From contig JAFYSZ010000024.1 in NCBI GenBank assembly GCA_017559135.1, positions 108,590 through 172,589 of the forward strand: a stretch of DNA of 64,000 nt, given 5' to 3'. Position 1 is the first letter of the stretch; the number at the start of each line of letters is the position of its first letter. Source of the stretch: Bacteroidales bacterium. GTDB taxonomy: Bacteria; Bacteroidota; Bacteroidia; Bacteroidales; P3. The position numbers and the translations under genes are program-made. Under the pieces are notes generated by a model. It worked only from the letters and a program-made list of their open reading frames with translations. It searched no databases and had not been told where the DNA came from. Below are positions 18,111 through 28,213 of this stretch, in pieces.

Positions 18111-18114
18111 TTCT

Positions 18115-19230
18115 TTAATCTTGTTTTAGTTTTGCTATTTTTCTTTGTATGGTAAAGCGGAGTATGAAAACGTATGCGAACCACATCGCTGCAATGTAAA
18201 GAATGTAGAATAGATCACAGATAAAGAATGCTACAACTATTGATATTAGCGAAACAATTACTTGAATTGTAAATGTGGTTATTGTTGTGCGTTGATGAGA
18301 ATAGCCTGTTCGTAAAAGAAAATGATGTATGTGTGTTTTGTCTGCCGAGAATGGTGAACGACCTTTACGTACTCTTGATATGAATACGCGTAATGTGTCT
18401 GCAAAAGGCAAGAAAAAAAACATTGGGAAAATTAAAATTTTTGTTTTTATTTGGAATTCTCCAACAGAAATAGGGCTCACTCCACTATAATTTATAGACA
18501 TTATTATTGAAAGGGCAATTAGTGTTCCGATAAACAGGCTTCCTGTGTCTCCCATAAATATTTTTGCTGGCTGCCAATTGAAAACTAAAAAGCCTATTAC
18601 GCTTCCGATTATTGCAATAAAGACTATTAGCCAAAAATGTACGTTTGCAAAAAATGATTCTATGTGTAAAATTTCTTTTGAGTGAATCAGGTGTAGTAAA
18701 AAGCCTGCAAGGAAAATAAAAACAGCTACTGCTTGCATTCCTGCTTGACCATCTATTCCGTCTATAAGGTTATATGCGTTGCAAACAACTATTATGAATG
18801 CGATTGTAATGAAATAGGATAACCAAATTGGTAATTCGTATACTCCAAACAGGCCATAAAAACTATAAAGTCTTATGTCTAAATAGCAAAATAGGAATCC
18901 TATAACTGTTTCACATAGTAATTTTACTATTGGAGAAAGAGAATTCATATCATCTCTTACACCTAAAACTACAACAAAGGAAAGTAAAATTAGAAATGCT
19001 AATAATTGTAAAATATTTATGTTATTTATCATTTGTAATACGCAAGAGCAGGTTGCTACTGCGAAGGCTACAAATATTACTACACCTCCCATGTGAGCGG
19101 TATAGCCTTTGTGTATTTTTCGTCCGCCAGAGGAGTCTAATATTTTATATTTTTCCATAAGTCGGATAAAGATCGGCATCAAAAGATACACCAAAATAAA
19201 TGCCGAAACAAAGCATGCAATCCAAATCAT
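18115..19230 (-). CDS. Undecaprenyl-phosphate GlcNAc-1-phosphate transferase family (WecA/MraY)
   Basis: A 371-residue polytopic protein with about eleven membrane segments. Cytoplasmic loops carry the family motifs: KIHKGYTAHMGGVVIF, VLGVRDDMNSLSP (the catalytic DD), NAYNLIDGIDGQAG, GSVIGFLVFNWQPAKIFMGDTGSLFIG, and KTHIHHFLLRTGYSHQRT with the HIHH motif characteristic of WecA-type rather than MraY enzymes. It would transfer a sugar-1-phosphate to undecaprenyl phosphate, starting O-antigen or capsule synthesis; the adjacent glycosyltransferases fit. A -7 box lies on the minus strand at 19256-19263. Confidence 0.88.
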   Translation of the reverse strand: MIWIACFVSAFILVYLLMPIFIRLMEKYKILDSSGGRKIHKGYTAHMGGVVIFVAFAVATCSCVLQMINNINILQLLAFLILLSFVVVLGVRDDMNSLSPIVKLLCETVIGFLFCYLDIRLYSFYGLFGVYELPIWLSYFITIAFIIVVCNAYNLIDGIDGQAGMQAVAVFIFLAGFLLHLIHSKEILHIESFFANVHFWLIVFIAIIGSVIGFLVFNWQPAKIFMGDTGSLFIGTLIALSIIMSINYSGVSPISVGEFQIKTKILIFPMFFFLPFADTLRVFISRVRKGRSPFSADKTHIHHFLLRTGYSHQRTTITTFTIQVIVSLISIVVAFFICDLFYILYIAAMWFAYVFILRFTIQRKIAKLKQD

Positions 19231-19255
19231 AACTAATTAATTTAAATTCAGGTTG

Positions 19256-19263
19256 CAAAGTTA
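19256..19263 (-). promoter_or_regulatory. -7 box for the WecA/MraY-like gene
   Basis: TAACTTTG followed by CAACC on the minus strand, 26 bases before the start codon. It is divergent from the guaA promoter region; no clear -33 element. Confidence 0.45.
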
Positions 19264-19314
19264 ATGTTTTTCTGCAGAAAAAAAATATTTTTTCATAGAA
19301 TTATCATTTTTTTC

Positions 19315-19342
19315 TTTGAATTGATTTTTTTTTGTAATTTTG
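19315..19342 (+). promoter_or_regulatory. Promoter candidate for guaA
   Basis: TTTG (19315-19318) and TAATTTTG (19335-19342) are separated by 16 bases, shorter than the usual 19 or so. The -7 box supports the guaA start at 19396 and not an upstream ATG at 19264. Confidence 0.45.
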
Positions 19343-19395
19343 AAAATTGTTTAGTACAATGGATATTTTTTTATGAATTTAAAATAATTTTAAGA

Positions 19396-20919
19396 ATGCA
19401 AACTATAATAATATTAGATCACGGTTCGCAATATACACAACTTATTGCAAGAAAGGTAAGAGAACTAAACGTATATTGTGAAATACATCCATTTAATAAT
19501 CCTCCTAAATTCTCTGATGATGTCAAAGGGGTAATTCTTAGTGGAAGCCCTTGCAGTGTGCGAGATAAAGATGCACCTCAACCAGACTTATGGTTCAAAG
19601 GTAAAATGCCTGTTTTGGGAGTTTGTTACGGCGCTCAATATATGGTACAGGCTTTTGGCGGAAACGTTGTTGCAAGTAAAATTAGAGAATACGGTAGAGC
19701 ACACCTTAATTACATAGATAAAGAATCTGTTTTGTTTAAAGGTGTAAGCGAAAATACGCAAGTGTGGATGTCTCACGGCGATACAATTGAATCAATGCCT
19801 GAAAACTATAAGGTAATCTGTTCAACAGAGAGTGTAAAAAACGCTGGATATAAAATAGAAGGTGAAGAAACTTATGCAATTCAATTTCACCCAGAGGTTT
19901 ATCATTCAACAGAGGGTTTAACTATGCTTAAAAACTTCGTAGTTGGTGTTTGCGGTTGTGAACAAAGTTGGACAGAAGATTCTTTTATTGATACAACAAT
20001 TGCAAACTTAAAACAACAGTTGCAAGATGATAAAGTAGTTTTGGGATTAAGTGGTGGAGTGGATTCTTCTGTTGCTGCTCTTTTGTTACATAAAGCAATA
20101 GGAAAAAATCTTAATTGTATATTTGTAGATAATGGCCTTTTGCGTAAGAATGAGTTTGAAGATGTTTTGGCTTCTTATAAAGGAATGGGATTAAATGTTA
20201 TTGGAGTAGATGCAAAGAATGAGTTTTATTCTGCTCTTGAAGGATTAACAGATCCAGAAAAGAAAAGAAAAGCAATAGGTAAGACTTTTATAGATGTTTT
20301 TGATGCGGAGGCAGCGAAAATCAAAGATGTAAAATGGTTGGCACAAGGAACAATTTATCCAGACGTTATTGAGAGTTGTAGTGTAAAGGGTCCGAGCGTT
20401 ACAATAAAGTCTCACCATAATGTAGGTGGGCTTCCTGATTATATGAAGCTGAAAATAGTTGAGCCTTTAAGGTCTTTGTTTAAAGATGAGGTGAGAAGAG
20501 TTGGTAAGGCTTTGGGTTTAAAAGATGAACTTTTGGGTCGTCATCCTTTTCCAGGCCCTGGTTTGGCTATAAGAATATTAGGTGATGTTACAGCAGAGAA
20601 AGTGGCAATTCTTCAAGAAGTTGATGCTATTTTTATCAATAATTTGAAAAAAGATGGATTGTATGATAAAGTTTGGCAAGCAGGTGCTGTTTTGCTTCCA
20701 ATACAATCTGTCGGTGTAATGGGAGATGAGAGAACTTATGAGAGAGTTGTTGCTCTTAGAGCAGTGGAATCAATTGATGGAATGACTGCTGATTGGTCTC
20801 ATTTGCCATATGAGTTTTTAGCAAAGGTATCTAATGAAATTATAAATAAGGTTCGCGGAGTAAATAGAGTATGTTACGATATTAGTTCTAAACCTCCTGC
20901 AACTATTGAATGGGAATAA
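19396..20919 (+). CDS. guaA: GMP synthase (glutamine-hydrolysing)
   Basis: A 507-residue enzyme that aminates XMP to GMP. The glutamine amidotransferase domain (1-190) has the nucleophile in GVCYGAQY and the HPEV catalytic histidine/glutamate; the ATP pyrophosphatase domain carries the PP-loop LSGGVDSS; the C-terminal dimerisation domain ends [21 protein letters not shown], the normal C-terminus. I set the start at ATG 19396 ([13 protein letters not shown]), which matches the family; the open frame upstream is AT-rich promoter DNA. The downstream LysM gene starts 25 bases after the stop. Confidence 0.95.
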   Translation: MQTIIILDHGSQYTQLIARKVRELNVYCEIHPFNNPPKFSDDVKGVILSGSPCSVRDKDAPQPDLWFKGKMPVLGVCYGAQYMVQAFGGNVVASKIREYGRAHLNYIDKESVLFKGVSENTQVWMSHGDTIESMPENYKVICSTESVKNAGYKIEGEETYAIQFHPEVYHSTEGLTMLKNFVVGVCGCEQSWTEDSFIDTTIANLKQQLQDDKVVLGLSGGVDSSVAALLLHKAIGKNLNCIFVDNGLLRKNEFEDVLASYKGMGLNVIGVDAKNEFYSALEGLTDPEKKRKAIGKTFIDVFDAEAAKIKDVKWLAQGTIYPDVIESCSVKGPSVTIKSHHNVGGLPDYMKLKIVEPLRSLFKDEVRRVGKALGLKDELLGRHPFPGPGLAIRILGDVTAEKVAILQEVDAIFINNLKKDGLYDKVWQAGAVLLPIQSVGVMGDERTYERVVALRAVESIDGMTADWSHLPYEFLAKVSNEIINKVRGVNRVCYDISSKPPATIEWE

Positions 20920-20944
20920 TTATTGGTTTTTAAAATATACCGTT

Positions 20945-22393
20945 ATGAGAAGTTTTTTTAAATTGATTTGTTGTTTGTTTTTCTTGGCATTTTTCCAAAT
21001 GACCTTCGCTCAAACAGGAAACGGAGGTGAAGAAGATATGCTTGGGATTCATAAAGTAGAAAAAGGTGAAACTTTGTATAGAATTTCAAGAAATTTTTTC
21101 TTGACAGAAAAGGATATTATTGAGGTTAATCCAGGTCTAACGGCTGAAAACTTAAAGGCAGGTCAAGTTATAAAAATTCCCATAACGGTTAGAAATCAAC
21201 ACGTCTTTAAAGAAGAAAAGACCGAAACGATAAAAGTATCTTCTAATGCGTTGTATCCTAAATCAACTGCGAGAAAGAAAACTGATAAATCAAGAAAAAT
21301 AAATATGGCAGTGTTTATGCCTTTGAATTATGAGGCTGTTGATCAATTGACTTTTACAAAATTCAATATAGATGAAAAGAAGAGACAAAGATATAAATGC
21401 TTTGATTATATTTATTTTTATGAAGGAATAAGAATTGCTTTAAATAATTTAGAAAAATCAGGCTTTAAGGTTGATTGTTATGTGTTTGATGTAGGAGATA
21501 ATGATGTCGCAAAGGTTCAAGAAGCATTGAATTCAGAGGTTATGAAAGATATGGACGTGATTATTCCTTTGGTTTTTAAACAACCATTTTCTATTATTGC
21601 CGATTATGGAAATAGATTACAAATACCTATTGTAAATCCAATGAGTGAGGATTTGTCTATATTAGATAATAATTATGTTTTCAAAATTCAACCATCTGCT
21701 GCTGCGGAAGTAGAAACAATAATAAGATATATTAGAAAATATTATACAGATGCTAATATCGTTGTTGTGCATGACGGAAAGGCAGAAATGAAATCTGTGT
21801 TAGATTATTATCAACAACTACTTACAAAAGGAAAAAATACATGGGCAATTTTAGATTATAACAAATACGCATCAAAATTATCTTCAAAATTAAAAGAAGG
21901 AAAGAAAAATGTTGTGATAAACCTTGTTGATAAGGGAAATAGTAGGGATAATGAAAATTATGCAAAGCGTTTGTTATCTGCTTTCAGTTTCAAAAATGAT
22001 GCAGAAGTGATTTTATTTGCAGATTATTCGTGGATAGAATTTCCTCATTTAGATTACTCTTTGTTAGAAAAGAATCACTATCATTTTACTTTGAATCATT
22101 TTAACGATTATTCAAATATAAATTTTGTAAACTTTGTAAAAGATTTCAGAGAACACTTCAAAACTGAGCCAGATCGAATTTATGCTACATTGGGATATGA
22201 TATTACAATGTTTTTTGTTAATAGTTTGGTAACTAATGGTGAAGAATTTATTCATAATCCTAATTTGAATAGAGTAGATAATATTATAAGTGATTTCTAT
22301 TTTGAAAGAAAAGATGAAAAGTTCGGTTATCAAAACAAAAAAACAACAATTTACAAAATGGAAGACTATAAAATAAGAGCAGTATTAGAATAG
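20945..22393 (+). CDS. LysM protein with periplasmic-binding-like domain
   Basis: A 482-residue exported protein. After a signal peptide (1-22) a LysM domain (about 35-80, HKVEKGETLYRISRNF through GQVIKIPI) should bind peptidoglycan. About 115-470 resembles a type-1 periplasmic-binding fold (amino-acid-ABC or leucine-binding type): KINMAVFMPLNYE, IIPLVFKQPFSIIADYGNRLQIPIVNP, YVFKIQPSAAAEVETIIRYI, RIYATLGYDITMFFVNSL. The pairing is frequent in Bacteroidota and of unknown function. I chose ATG 20945 because the signal peptide starts there. It leads a three-gene cluster with the large secreted protein and the PorE-like protein. Confidence 0.8.
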   Translation: MRSFFKLICCLFFLAFFQMTFAQTGNGGEEDMLGIHKVEKGETLYRISRNFFLTEKDIIEVNPGLTAENLKAGQVIKIPITVRNQHVFKEEKTETIKVSSNALYPKSTARKKTDKSRKINMAVFMPLNYEAVDQLTFTKFNIDEKKRQRYKCFDYIYFYEGIRIALNNLEKSGFKVDCYVFDVGDNDVAKVQEALNSEVMKDMDVIIPLVFKQPFSIIADYGNRLQIPIVNPMSEDLSILDNNYVFKIQPSAAAEVETIIRYIRKYYTDANIVVVHDGKAEMKSVLDYYQQLLTKGKNTWAILDYNKYASKLSSKLKEGKKNVVINLVDKGNSRDNENYAKRLLSAFSFKNDAEVILFADYSWIEFPHLDYSLLEKNHYHFTLNHFNDYSNINFVNFVKDFREHFKTEPDRIYATLGYDITMFFVNSLVTNGEEFIHNPNLNRVDNIISDFYFERKDEKFGYQNKKTTIYKMEDYKIRAVLE

Positions 22394-22395
22394 GT

Positions 22396-25113
22396 ATGAA
22401 TAGGAAAAAGATATTATTATTTAGTTTCTTTTTATTGGTTGTAAACTTAGCACTTTATTCTCAAAAAGTAACTGAGAAGGTTCATTTTTTGCGAGAATCC
22501 TCTTTCATTCTTTCAAATTTTGATAAAGAAAAATATAAAAAAGAAAATTCTGCTATTTACTTTGAAGAAGAAAATAAGAAATTACGATCAGGTAGAATAG
22601 TTTTAAATTTATCAACTCTTAGTCAAGAAAGAATAACTCTGTCTTGGAAATCGTTTAACCTAAAATCTTCAAAAGCAAATTGGACTGCTAATTTGCAATA
22701 TCGTTTATCTACAAATGATAAATGGAAAGATGTATTAGATGAAAATGGAAAACCATATAGCTTTTATACAAGAAGAAATCCTTCTACAAAGATTTTTTCA
22801 GAAGTAATTCTACCTGCGGAATGTGAAAACAAAGAACATATTCAAATTTCTTGGAAACTTTCAAAGGTTAAGGGGAACGGAACAAATCCTTCAATACAAA
22901 TTAAAGATATTTTCGTAGAATCACAAAATGATCCTTATAATGGAATCTCTTCTGAATTGTTTGTTGAAAATATATACACCGCACACAAGAATAATTCCTT
23001 GAAAGAAATAGCGTTTAATCATATTCCTATTCCTTTTATATATCCAGAGACAATTAGATTAACACTTTCAGGAAATTATATTAGAGATAATGTGAAGTTA
23101 GAAATAAGAGGGAAAGATAAAGCCTGCTTTAAAGTTTCTGCAAAATCATTAGATATAAAAGATTACCCACAAACGTTTTCTGTAACATACTATCCAAAGA
23201 AAGAAGGTGAACATAAGGCAGAATTAGTACTTACAACAAATAAATTATCTGAACCTTTGGTGATTCCGTTGAATGCCTCTTGTTCAAATGCCTCGGAGTT
23301 GGATTTTTTAAATAACAAAATACAGGTTCAAGAACTAAACCTCCCTTCAATAGATTATGAATTTAATTTTAGTTTTCCTGTTTTTTCAAAAAGAGAATAT
23401 CAATTCAATTTAAAATTAACGACAGAAGAAATTTCTCTTTCACAACTTAATGAAACGCAATATACAGGCATACACATAAACTACAAATGGTACAAAAAAA
23501 ATAGAGTATTATATGAAATGGAAGACGAAGTAGTTGGCTTGAATTATTGTGTGCCATTAGAATCTCCTGAAACTGCTGACAGATTAGAGATAACTATACA
23601 TAATACCGAACACGTAGAAATAACAGATCTTTACTTTGGATTTCCCAAGATAAAACGTCTTGTGTCTTCTGGCGAATGGAGTAATCCAGATATTTGGGAA
23701 CCGAAAGGCGAACCAACAATGGAGGACTTTGTTTATATAAATAATAATTGTAGTGTTAGAGTTGATTGTGATGCAATGTGTTCTATGTTGTTTTTAGGAG
23801 ATAGTGTTAATGTAGAAATAGAAGCTGATAAAATGTTTTATGTTTCTGGCGACATAATATATGGAAATATGTCCTATTTTACTGTGCATCAAAATTTGGA
23901 TAGTGAAAAGTGGAATTATTTAACAAGTCCTACAAATAAAACTTTGGCAGCAATGTTTTCAATGGAACGAAATAATAACGACACTTGGCTAATGCAATAC
24001 AACACAGGCGAAAAAAGTAAACACGGAGACTATTGGAGTGAATATTTAACTGATCCTAATTTTGTTTTATTGCCAGGCAAAGGATACGCTGTTTACACTC
24101 AATCTCCATTAGATGTAAAATACGAAGGAATATTATGTAATAGTAGTACGGTTTTTACTCTTATTGAAAAAAATTATGATAAGAAAAACCTTGTTGGTAA
24201 TCCATTTACAGCACCTTTAAGTTCTAAGAAATTATTTGAAGAAATTGATGGCAAGATACAAGGGAATGCTATATTTTTATTAGACAAAGAAAACAAAGTA
24301 TATAACCCTATTATAGTGGATCCAAATGAAACAGTCTTAATACCATCATTAGAAGCATTCTTTGTTGAAACTATTTCAGACAATACCGAAATAACTTTCA
24401 AAAGACAACATCAATACATTCCAAAATCGGGAGAACAAATCTTTGTAAATAACAATTATCTAACCCTTTCGGCAGTTGTCAATCAACAAAGTCAATACGC
24501 CCTAATCGGAATGATGAATGATTCAAAATATGGTTTTGATAAACATGACGCACATAAGATATTTGGAACAAGCGAAGAGATTGCCGAAGTTTATTTCTTG
24601 ATTGACGGAGAAGAAATATCGGTAAACACATTTCCTGACTATCCTGCATCGTTTGATATAGGAATTTACATTGGTCAAACCAATGATGTAGACTTGCAAT
24701 TAAATAATATTTCAGTCTTACCTAAAAATGTAATAGTATTATTAGAGGATAAAAATACACAAACCTTTTATAATCTTTGCGATTCATCTTCTGTAAAAGC
24801 AGAATTTGAGAGTGGCACAACCAATACACGATATAGACTGCATTTTGTGAAAGCAAAACCAATCTATGACCTACATCCAGAATATTCAGGCATTTATATT
24901 TGGCAAGATAACGAGAGAATTTTGGTTTACGGAGATGGAATACACAAATTAGAAAGTGTAAAAATTTGGGATAAAGACCATTTTTATGTGGACGAACAAG
25001 AATACGACTCAAATATTCTTATTTTTGACGAAAATATTTACGAGGGTCGTTACAGCGTAGACTTGAAAATAGAAGACCAATGGATAGAACACTATCCGAT
25101 AGAGGTGAAATAA
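22396..25113 (+). CDS. Large secreted Bacteroidota surface protein, possible type IX cargo
   Basis: A 905-residue protein with a signal peptide (1-21, LALYSQ). No family could be assigned. An N-terminal beta-rich region (30-300) contains an Ig-like stretch near 205-290 (FSVTYYPKKEGEHKAELVLTT). A segment near 420-480 (SSGEWSNPDIWEPKGEPTMEDFVYIN) has the W-x-P-x-W pattern seen at the start of repeated adhesin modules in type IX cargo. The last 80 residues (YSGIYIWQDNERILVY to EGRYSVDLKIEDQW) resemble a degenerate type-A sorting domain. It begins 2 bases after the LysM gene stop, and the PorE-like gene follows 17 bases after its stop. Confidence 0.6.
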   Translation: MNRKKILLFSFFLLVVNLALYSQKVTEKVHFLRESSFILSNFDKEKYKKENSAIYFEEENKKLRSGRIVLNLSTLSQERITLSWKSFNLKSSKANWTANLQYRLSTNDKWKDVLDENGKPYSFYTRRNPSTKIFSEVILPAECENKEHIQISWKLSKVKGNGTNPSIQIKDIFVESQNDPYNGISSELFVENIYTAHKNNSLKEIAFNHIPIPFIYPETIRLTLSGNYIRDNVKLEIRGKDKACFKVSAKSLDIKDYPQTFSVTYYPKKEGEHKAELVLTTNKLSEPLVIPLNASCSNASELDFLNNKIQVQELNLPSIDYEFNFSFPVFSKREYQFNLKLTTEEISLSQLNETQYTGIHINYKWYKKNRVLYEMEDEVVGLNYCVPLESPETADRLEITIHNTEHVEITDLYFGFPKIKRLVSSGEWSNPDIWEPKGEPTMEDFVYINNNCSVRVDCDAMCSMLFLGDSVNVEIEADKMFYVSGDIIYGNMSYFTVHQNLDSEKWNYLTSPTNKTLAAMFSMERNNNDTWLMQYNTGEKSKHGDYWSEYLTDPNFVLLPGKGYAVYTQSPLDVKYEGILCNSSTVFTLIEKNYDKKNLVGNPFTAPLSSKKLFEEIDGKIQGNAIFLLDKENKVYNPIIVDPNETVLIPSLEAFFVETISDNTEITFKRQHQYIPKSGEQIFVNNNYLTLSAVVNQQSQYALIGMMNDSKYGFDKHDAHKIFGTSEEIAEVYFLIDGEEISVNTFPDYPASFDIGIYIGQTNDVDLQLNNISVLPKNVIVLLEDKNTQTFYNLCDSSSVKAEFESGTTNTRYRLHFVKAKPIYDLHPEYSGIYIWQDNERILVYGDGIHKLESVKIWDKDHFYVDEQEYDSNILIFDENIYEGRYSVDLKIEDQWIEHYPIEVK

Positions 25114-25130
25114 AAAAAATATTTTTAAAG

Positions 25131-27404
25131 ATGAATTTTAAGAAACTGGTTTTATTTATAATCATTGCTTTAATTTCTCCCAATATTATTTTTGCTCAAA
25201 AAAATTCTATTATGAAACTATTAAACAAAGGGGAGTATCAGCAAGTTTTTGAAAAGATACAAACCTCCTTTGAAGACACTAACGATGTCAATAGAGTAGA
25301 ATTATTATCGCTTTACTACAATGATGAAAATAATCCAGATAAAAATGCTTGTTTAGCGTACTATTACGCAAGTAAATTCAATCAACTACAAGGCAAAGAC
25401 GTCTTTCCCTTAGAAGAAATATGCAAAAAAGAGTTGTCTATTGTCTATAAAACAAAAGATATTGAATCATTAGAAAATTTTGTTCACTGTTTTCGAGAAG
25501 AAACAAAGTATGCAAAAGAAGCAGAACGATTATTAGAGCAGATTTCTTTTGAAAGAACAAAAATGTTAAATACAATTGAAGACTATGAACGATATATAGA
25601 AAGACATCCTAATGCAATACAAGCCAATTTAGCCAGACAAGCAATTGATGAAATAATATCCATGCAAATTCTCGAAAGTGAAGACTTGCAAAAATTAGAA
25701 TTATTTGTAAAAGAGACAACAAATGAAAAATTTAAACAACAAGCAAATCAAGAAATAGAAAGATTGATTTTCCAATCCACCTTAGAAGAAAACACAGCTG
25801 AAAAATATCAATCCTATATTAAGAGATTTCCAAACGGAATCTATATAAAATTGGCAAAAGAAAAACTAAACGATGTTTTATACAACGAAGTAATAAAACA
25901 ATCCTCAATTACCTCAATGATAAACTTCGTAAAAAGCAATCCAAATCACCCAAAACGATTACAAATATTAGCAAATCTCAAAACACAATCATTAAAACAC
26001 CTATCTGTTGAAGGAATAAAAACAGTTTTAGACATAGAATACGACACACTTCTTGTAGAAACATTCATAAAAGATTACCTTTCCGATCCGACACAAGCCA
26101 ATATATCATTTATAGAAGAAGAATTTCCAGAATATAAAACCATAAAAACAATTCAAACAGCCAAAATCTTAAACGAAGACTATAATTATTTGATGAGAAA
26201 ATCAAATATCAATAATACCGATCTAAAAAATCACAGAGGACTGTTCTTCAAAAAAAATAATTCTTTAACAATTCTTCTTTTAGAAAAATATCTTGCACAA
26301 CAAAAAAGTGCAAAGAAAAATGACAATAGAGTAGATAGTGAATTAATTTACAATTTTCTACAATCAAATCAATTACCTATCAATCTTATTGATAAAGAAT
26401 TTGACCAAAATGACATAATTCCATGTTCCAATATAGTATTTTCTGCACATACAAAGGACGGATATTTACCTGAATCAAAGACAAAAAATGAAGATATATA
26501 TATAATAAAAACCAATGAAGCAGGAAAACAAGACACAATCCTGTTGCCTAATTCAATAAATACAAGATTTAACGAAACTTCACCTATCCTCTCCGCCGAT
26601 GGTAAGACTTTGTTTTTTAGTTCAAACGCTGGCGTAAATTATGGCGGATTAGATATTTATTTTTCTCATAGAGAAGATACTAATATCGTAGATAATTGGA
26701 GCAATCCTATCCTTTTAGGAAAAAATATCAACACAAGCAAAGACGATTATGTTGTTTCTTTAAATAAATACAAAATAGTAGTCAGCAATCAAAACAACAC
26801 AAATATGCGTTCTTTTTTAATAAACAACGAATTTGAATTTGAAAACGCGTATGTCTTAGATCAAAAAGGAAATTTCCTAAGTGAAGAAGTAGTTGTAATA
26901 GATGCCGAAAAATTAGACACGATTTCAATTGTCAAAAGTAACGAAAAAGGTTATGTGTCTTTTCTTAACCCAGGCAAATCATATTATTTATATGCACAAA
27001 AGCCTGGTTATATAAGTTTCTTCTCAGAAGATAATTCGCAAGTCGTATTACAAAACGTAGAAGACTTGTTTGAAACAAAGCAATTCTATCTTTTAGAATC
27101 ACCATTCAATGAAAAAAAACTCTCAGAGCTAACTCCAAAAGGTAAAAAAGAGATAGAATATCTTGCAAACAGTATAAAAAATTTAAATTATATAACAACA
27201 ATTTCAATACATGTGCATTCTGTAAACAAAAGCGAGAAAGCACAAGAAATATCCGATAAACAAGCACAAGAAATCACCAACCTATTAATCAAAAACGGAG
27301 TAAACAAAGATAATATCATAGTTGCCTCATACGCAAATACCTCACCGCTCATTGGTTGGGAAGGAAAAGACAGAATAGAAATAGGATTCTTATTAGAAAA
27401 ATAA
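25131..27404 (+). CDS. PorE-like OmpA-family protein (TPR-like, PD40 propeller, CRD, OmpA C-terminus)
   Basis: A 757-residue exported protein. After a signal peptide (1-22) come helical TPR-like repeats (about 30-370, with repeated FVKSNPNHPKR / YIERHPNAIQANLA patterns), a PD40-type beta-propeller part (about 425-590, TSPILSADGKTLFFSSN), a carboxypeptidase-regulatory-like segment (about 600-660, GYVSFLNPGKSYYLYAQKPGY) and a C-terminal OmpA-like domain (about 675-757). This order is that of PorE, the peptidoglycan anchor of the type IX secretion machinery. The OmpA domain is divergent: the usual diaminopimelate-binding Asp and Arg are not clear. I chose ATG 25131 because the signal peptide starts there. 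Confidence 0.62.
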   Translation: MNFKKLVLFIIIALISPNIIFAQKNSIMKLLNKGEYQQVFEKIQTSFEDTNDVNRVELLSLYYNDENNPDKNACLAYYYASKFNQLQGKDVFPLEEICKKELSIVYKTKDIESLENFVHCFREETKYAKEAERLLEQISFERTKMLNTIEDYERYIERHPNAIQANLARQAIDEIISMQILESEDLQKLELFVKETTNEKFKQQANQEIERLIFQSTLEENTAEKYQSYIKRFPNGIYIKLAKEKLNDVLYNEVIKQSSITSMINFVKSNPNHPKRLQILANLKTQSLKHLSVEGIKTVLDIEYDTLLVETFIKDYLSDPTQANISFIEEEFPEYKTIKTIQTAKILNEDYNYLMRKSNINNTDLKNHRGLFFKKNNSLTILLLEKYLAQQKSAKKNDNRVDSELIYNFLQSNQLPINLIDKEFDQNDIIPCSNIVFSAHTKDGYLPESKTKNEDIYIIKTNEAGKQDTILLPNSINTRFNETSPILSADGKTLFFSSNAGVNYGGLDIYFSHREDTNIVDNWSNPILLGKNINTSKDDYVVSLNKYKIVVSNQNNTNMRSFLINNEFEFENAYVLDQKGNFLSEEVVVIDAEKLDTISIVKSNEKGYVSFLNPGKSYYLYAQKPGYISFFSEDNSQVVLQNVEDLFETKQFYLLESPFNEKKLSELTPKGKKEIEYLANSIKNLNYITTISIHVHSVNKSEKAQEISDKQAQEITNLLIKNGVNKDNIIVASYANTSPLIGWEGKDRIEIGFLLEK

Positions 27405-27422
27405 CGAATAAAAAAACAAAAT

Positions 27423-28151
27423 ATGAATATAAGCGACAGCATAGTAATAATTCCGACTTATAACGAAAAAGAAAACATTGAAAATATAATAAGATATGTT
27501 TTTTCGTTGGAAAAAGTCTTTCATATACTAATAGTTGAAGACAATTCGCCCGATGGAACAGCCGATATTGTTAAAAGATTGATGAAAGAATACCCTGATA
27601 GACTATTTATAGAAGAAAGAAAAGGAAAATTAGGCTTAGGTACGGCTTATCTTCATGGATTTCGCTGGGCTATTGAAAAGAAATACGACTTTATTTATGA
27701 AATGGACGCAGATTTTTCTCATCCTCCAAAAGATTTAATAAACCTTTACGATGCTTGTGTTGCAGGAGCAGATATGGCAATAGGTTCTCGCTACGTAGAT
27801 GGAAAGATTTCTGTTGTCAATTGGCCGATGGGACGTTTGGTAATGTCGTATTATGCTTCAAAATATGTGCAATTGATTACAGGAATGAAGATTGGCGACA
27901 CCACAGCAGGATTTGCTTGCTATAAAAGAGCCTTATTAGAACGCATAAACTTTGATAAAGTAAAATTTGTTGGCTATGCCTTTCAAATAGAAATGAAATA
28001 CACTGCCTATAAATTAGGATTTAAACTAAAAGAAGTGCCAATTATCTTTACAGACAGAGTGTTAGGAACAAGCAAAATGAGTATGAAAATCTTTAAAGAA
28101 GCCTTTTTTGGAGTCTTTTCTTTAAGATTTAGAAATTGGTCAAAGTATTAA
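27423..28151 (+). CDS. Polyprenol monophosphomannose synthase (GT2)
   Basis: A 242-residue GT2 enzyme of the DPM1 type: SIVIIPTYNEKENIENI, VEDNSPDGTADIV, YEMDADFSHPP (metal-binding DAD) and DTTAGFACYKR. It lacks membrane segments, like bacterial Dpm1/Ppm1 catalytic domains, and would transfer mannose from GDP-mannose to a polyprenyl phosphate carrier. It starts the rightward run that continues with DPP4, ribE, hflX, mscS and a flippase-like gene. Confidence 0.85.
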   Translation: MNISDSIVIIPTYNEKENIENIIRYVFSLEKVFHILIVEDNSPDGTADIVKRLMKEYPDRLFIEERKGKLGLGTAYLHGFRWAIEKKYDFIYEMDADFSHPPKDLINLYDACVAGADMAIGSRYVDGKISVVNWPMGRLVMSYYASKYVQLITGMKIGDTTAGFACYKRALLERINFDKVKFVGYAFQIEMKYTAYKLGFKLKEVPIIFTDRVLGTSKMSMKIFKEAFFGVFSLRFRNWSKY

Positions 28152-28157
28152 AAAAAT

Positions 28158-28193
28158 AAATCATAGAAATAATTTATTAAATCATAGAAATAA
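28158..28193. repeat. Two direct copies of AAATCATAGAAATAA, 21 bases apart
   Basis: Copies at 28158-28172 and 28179-28193, exactly two helical turns apart, directly upstream of the DPP4 gene. The core TCATAGAAAT is the right arm of the inverted repeat at 8537-8570. Confidence 0.75.
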
Positions 28194-28213
28194 AAAAATA
28201 AAACAAAGAAAAA

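Noticed and set aside
19264..19395. Upstream start for guaA giving 44 extra residues
   Set aside because: The extension is Phe/Ile-rich promoter-like DNA containing the -7 box; the family starts at [13 protein letters not shown].
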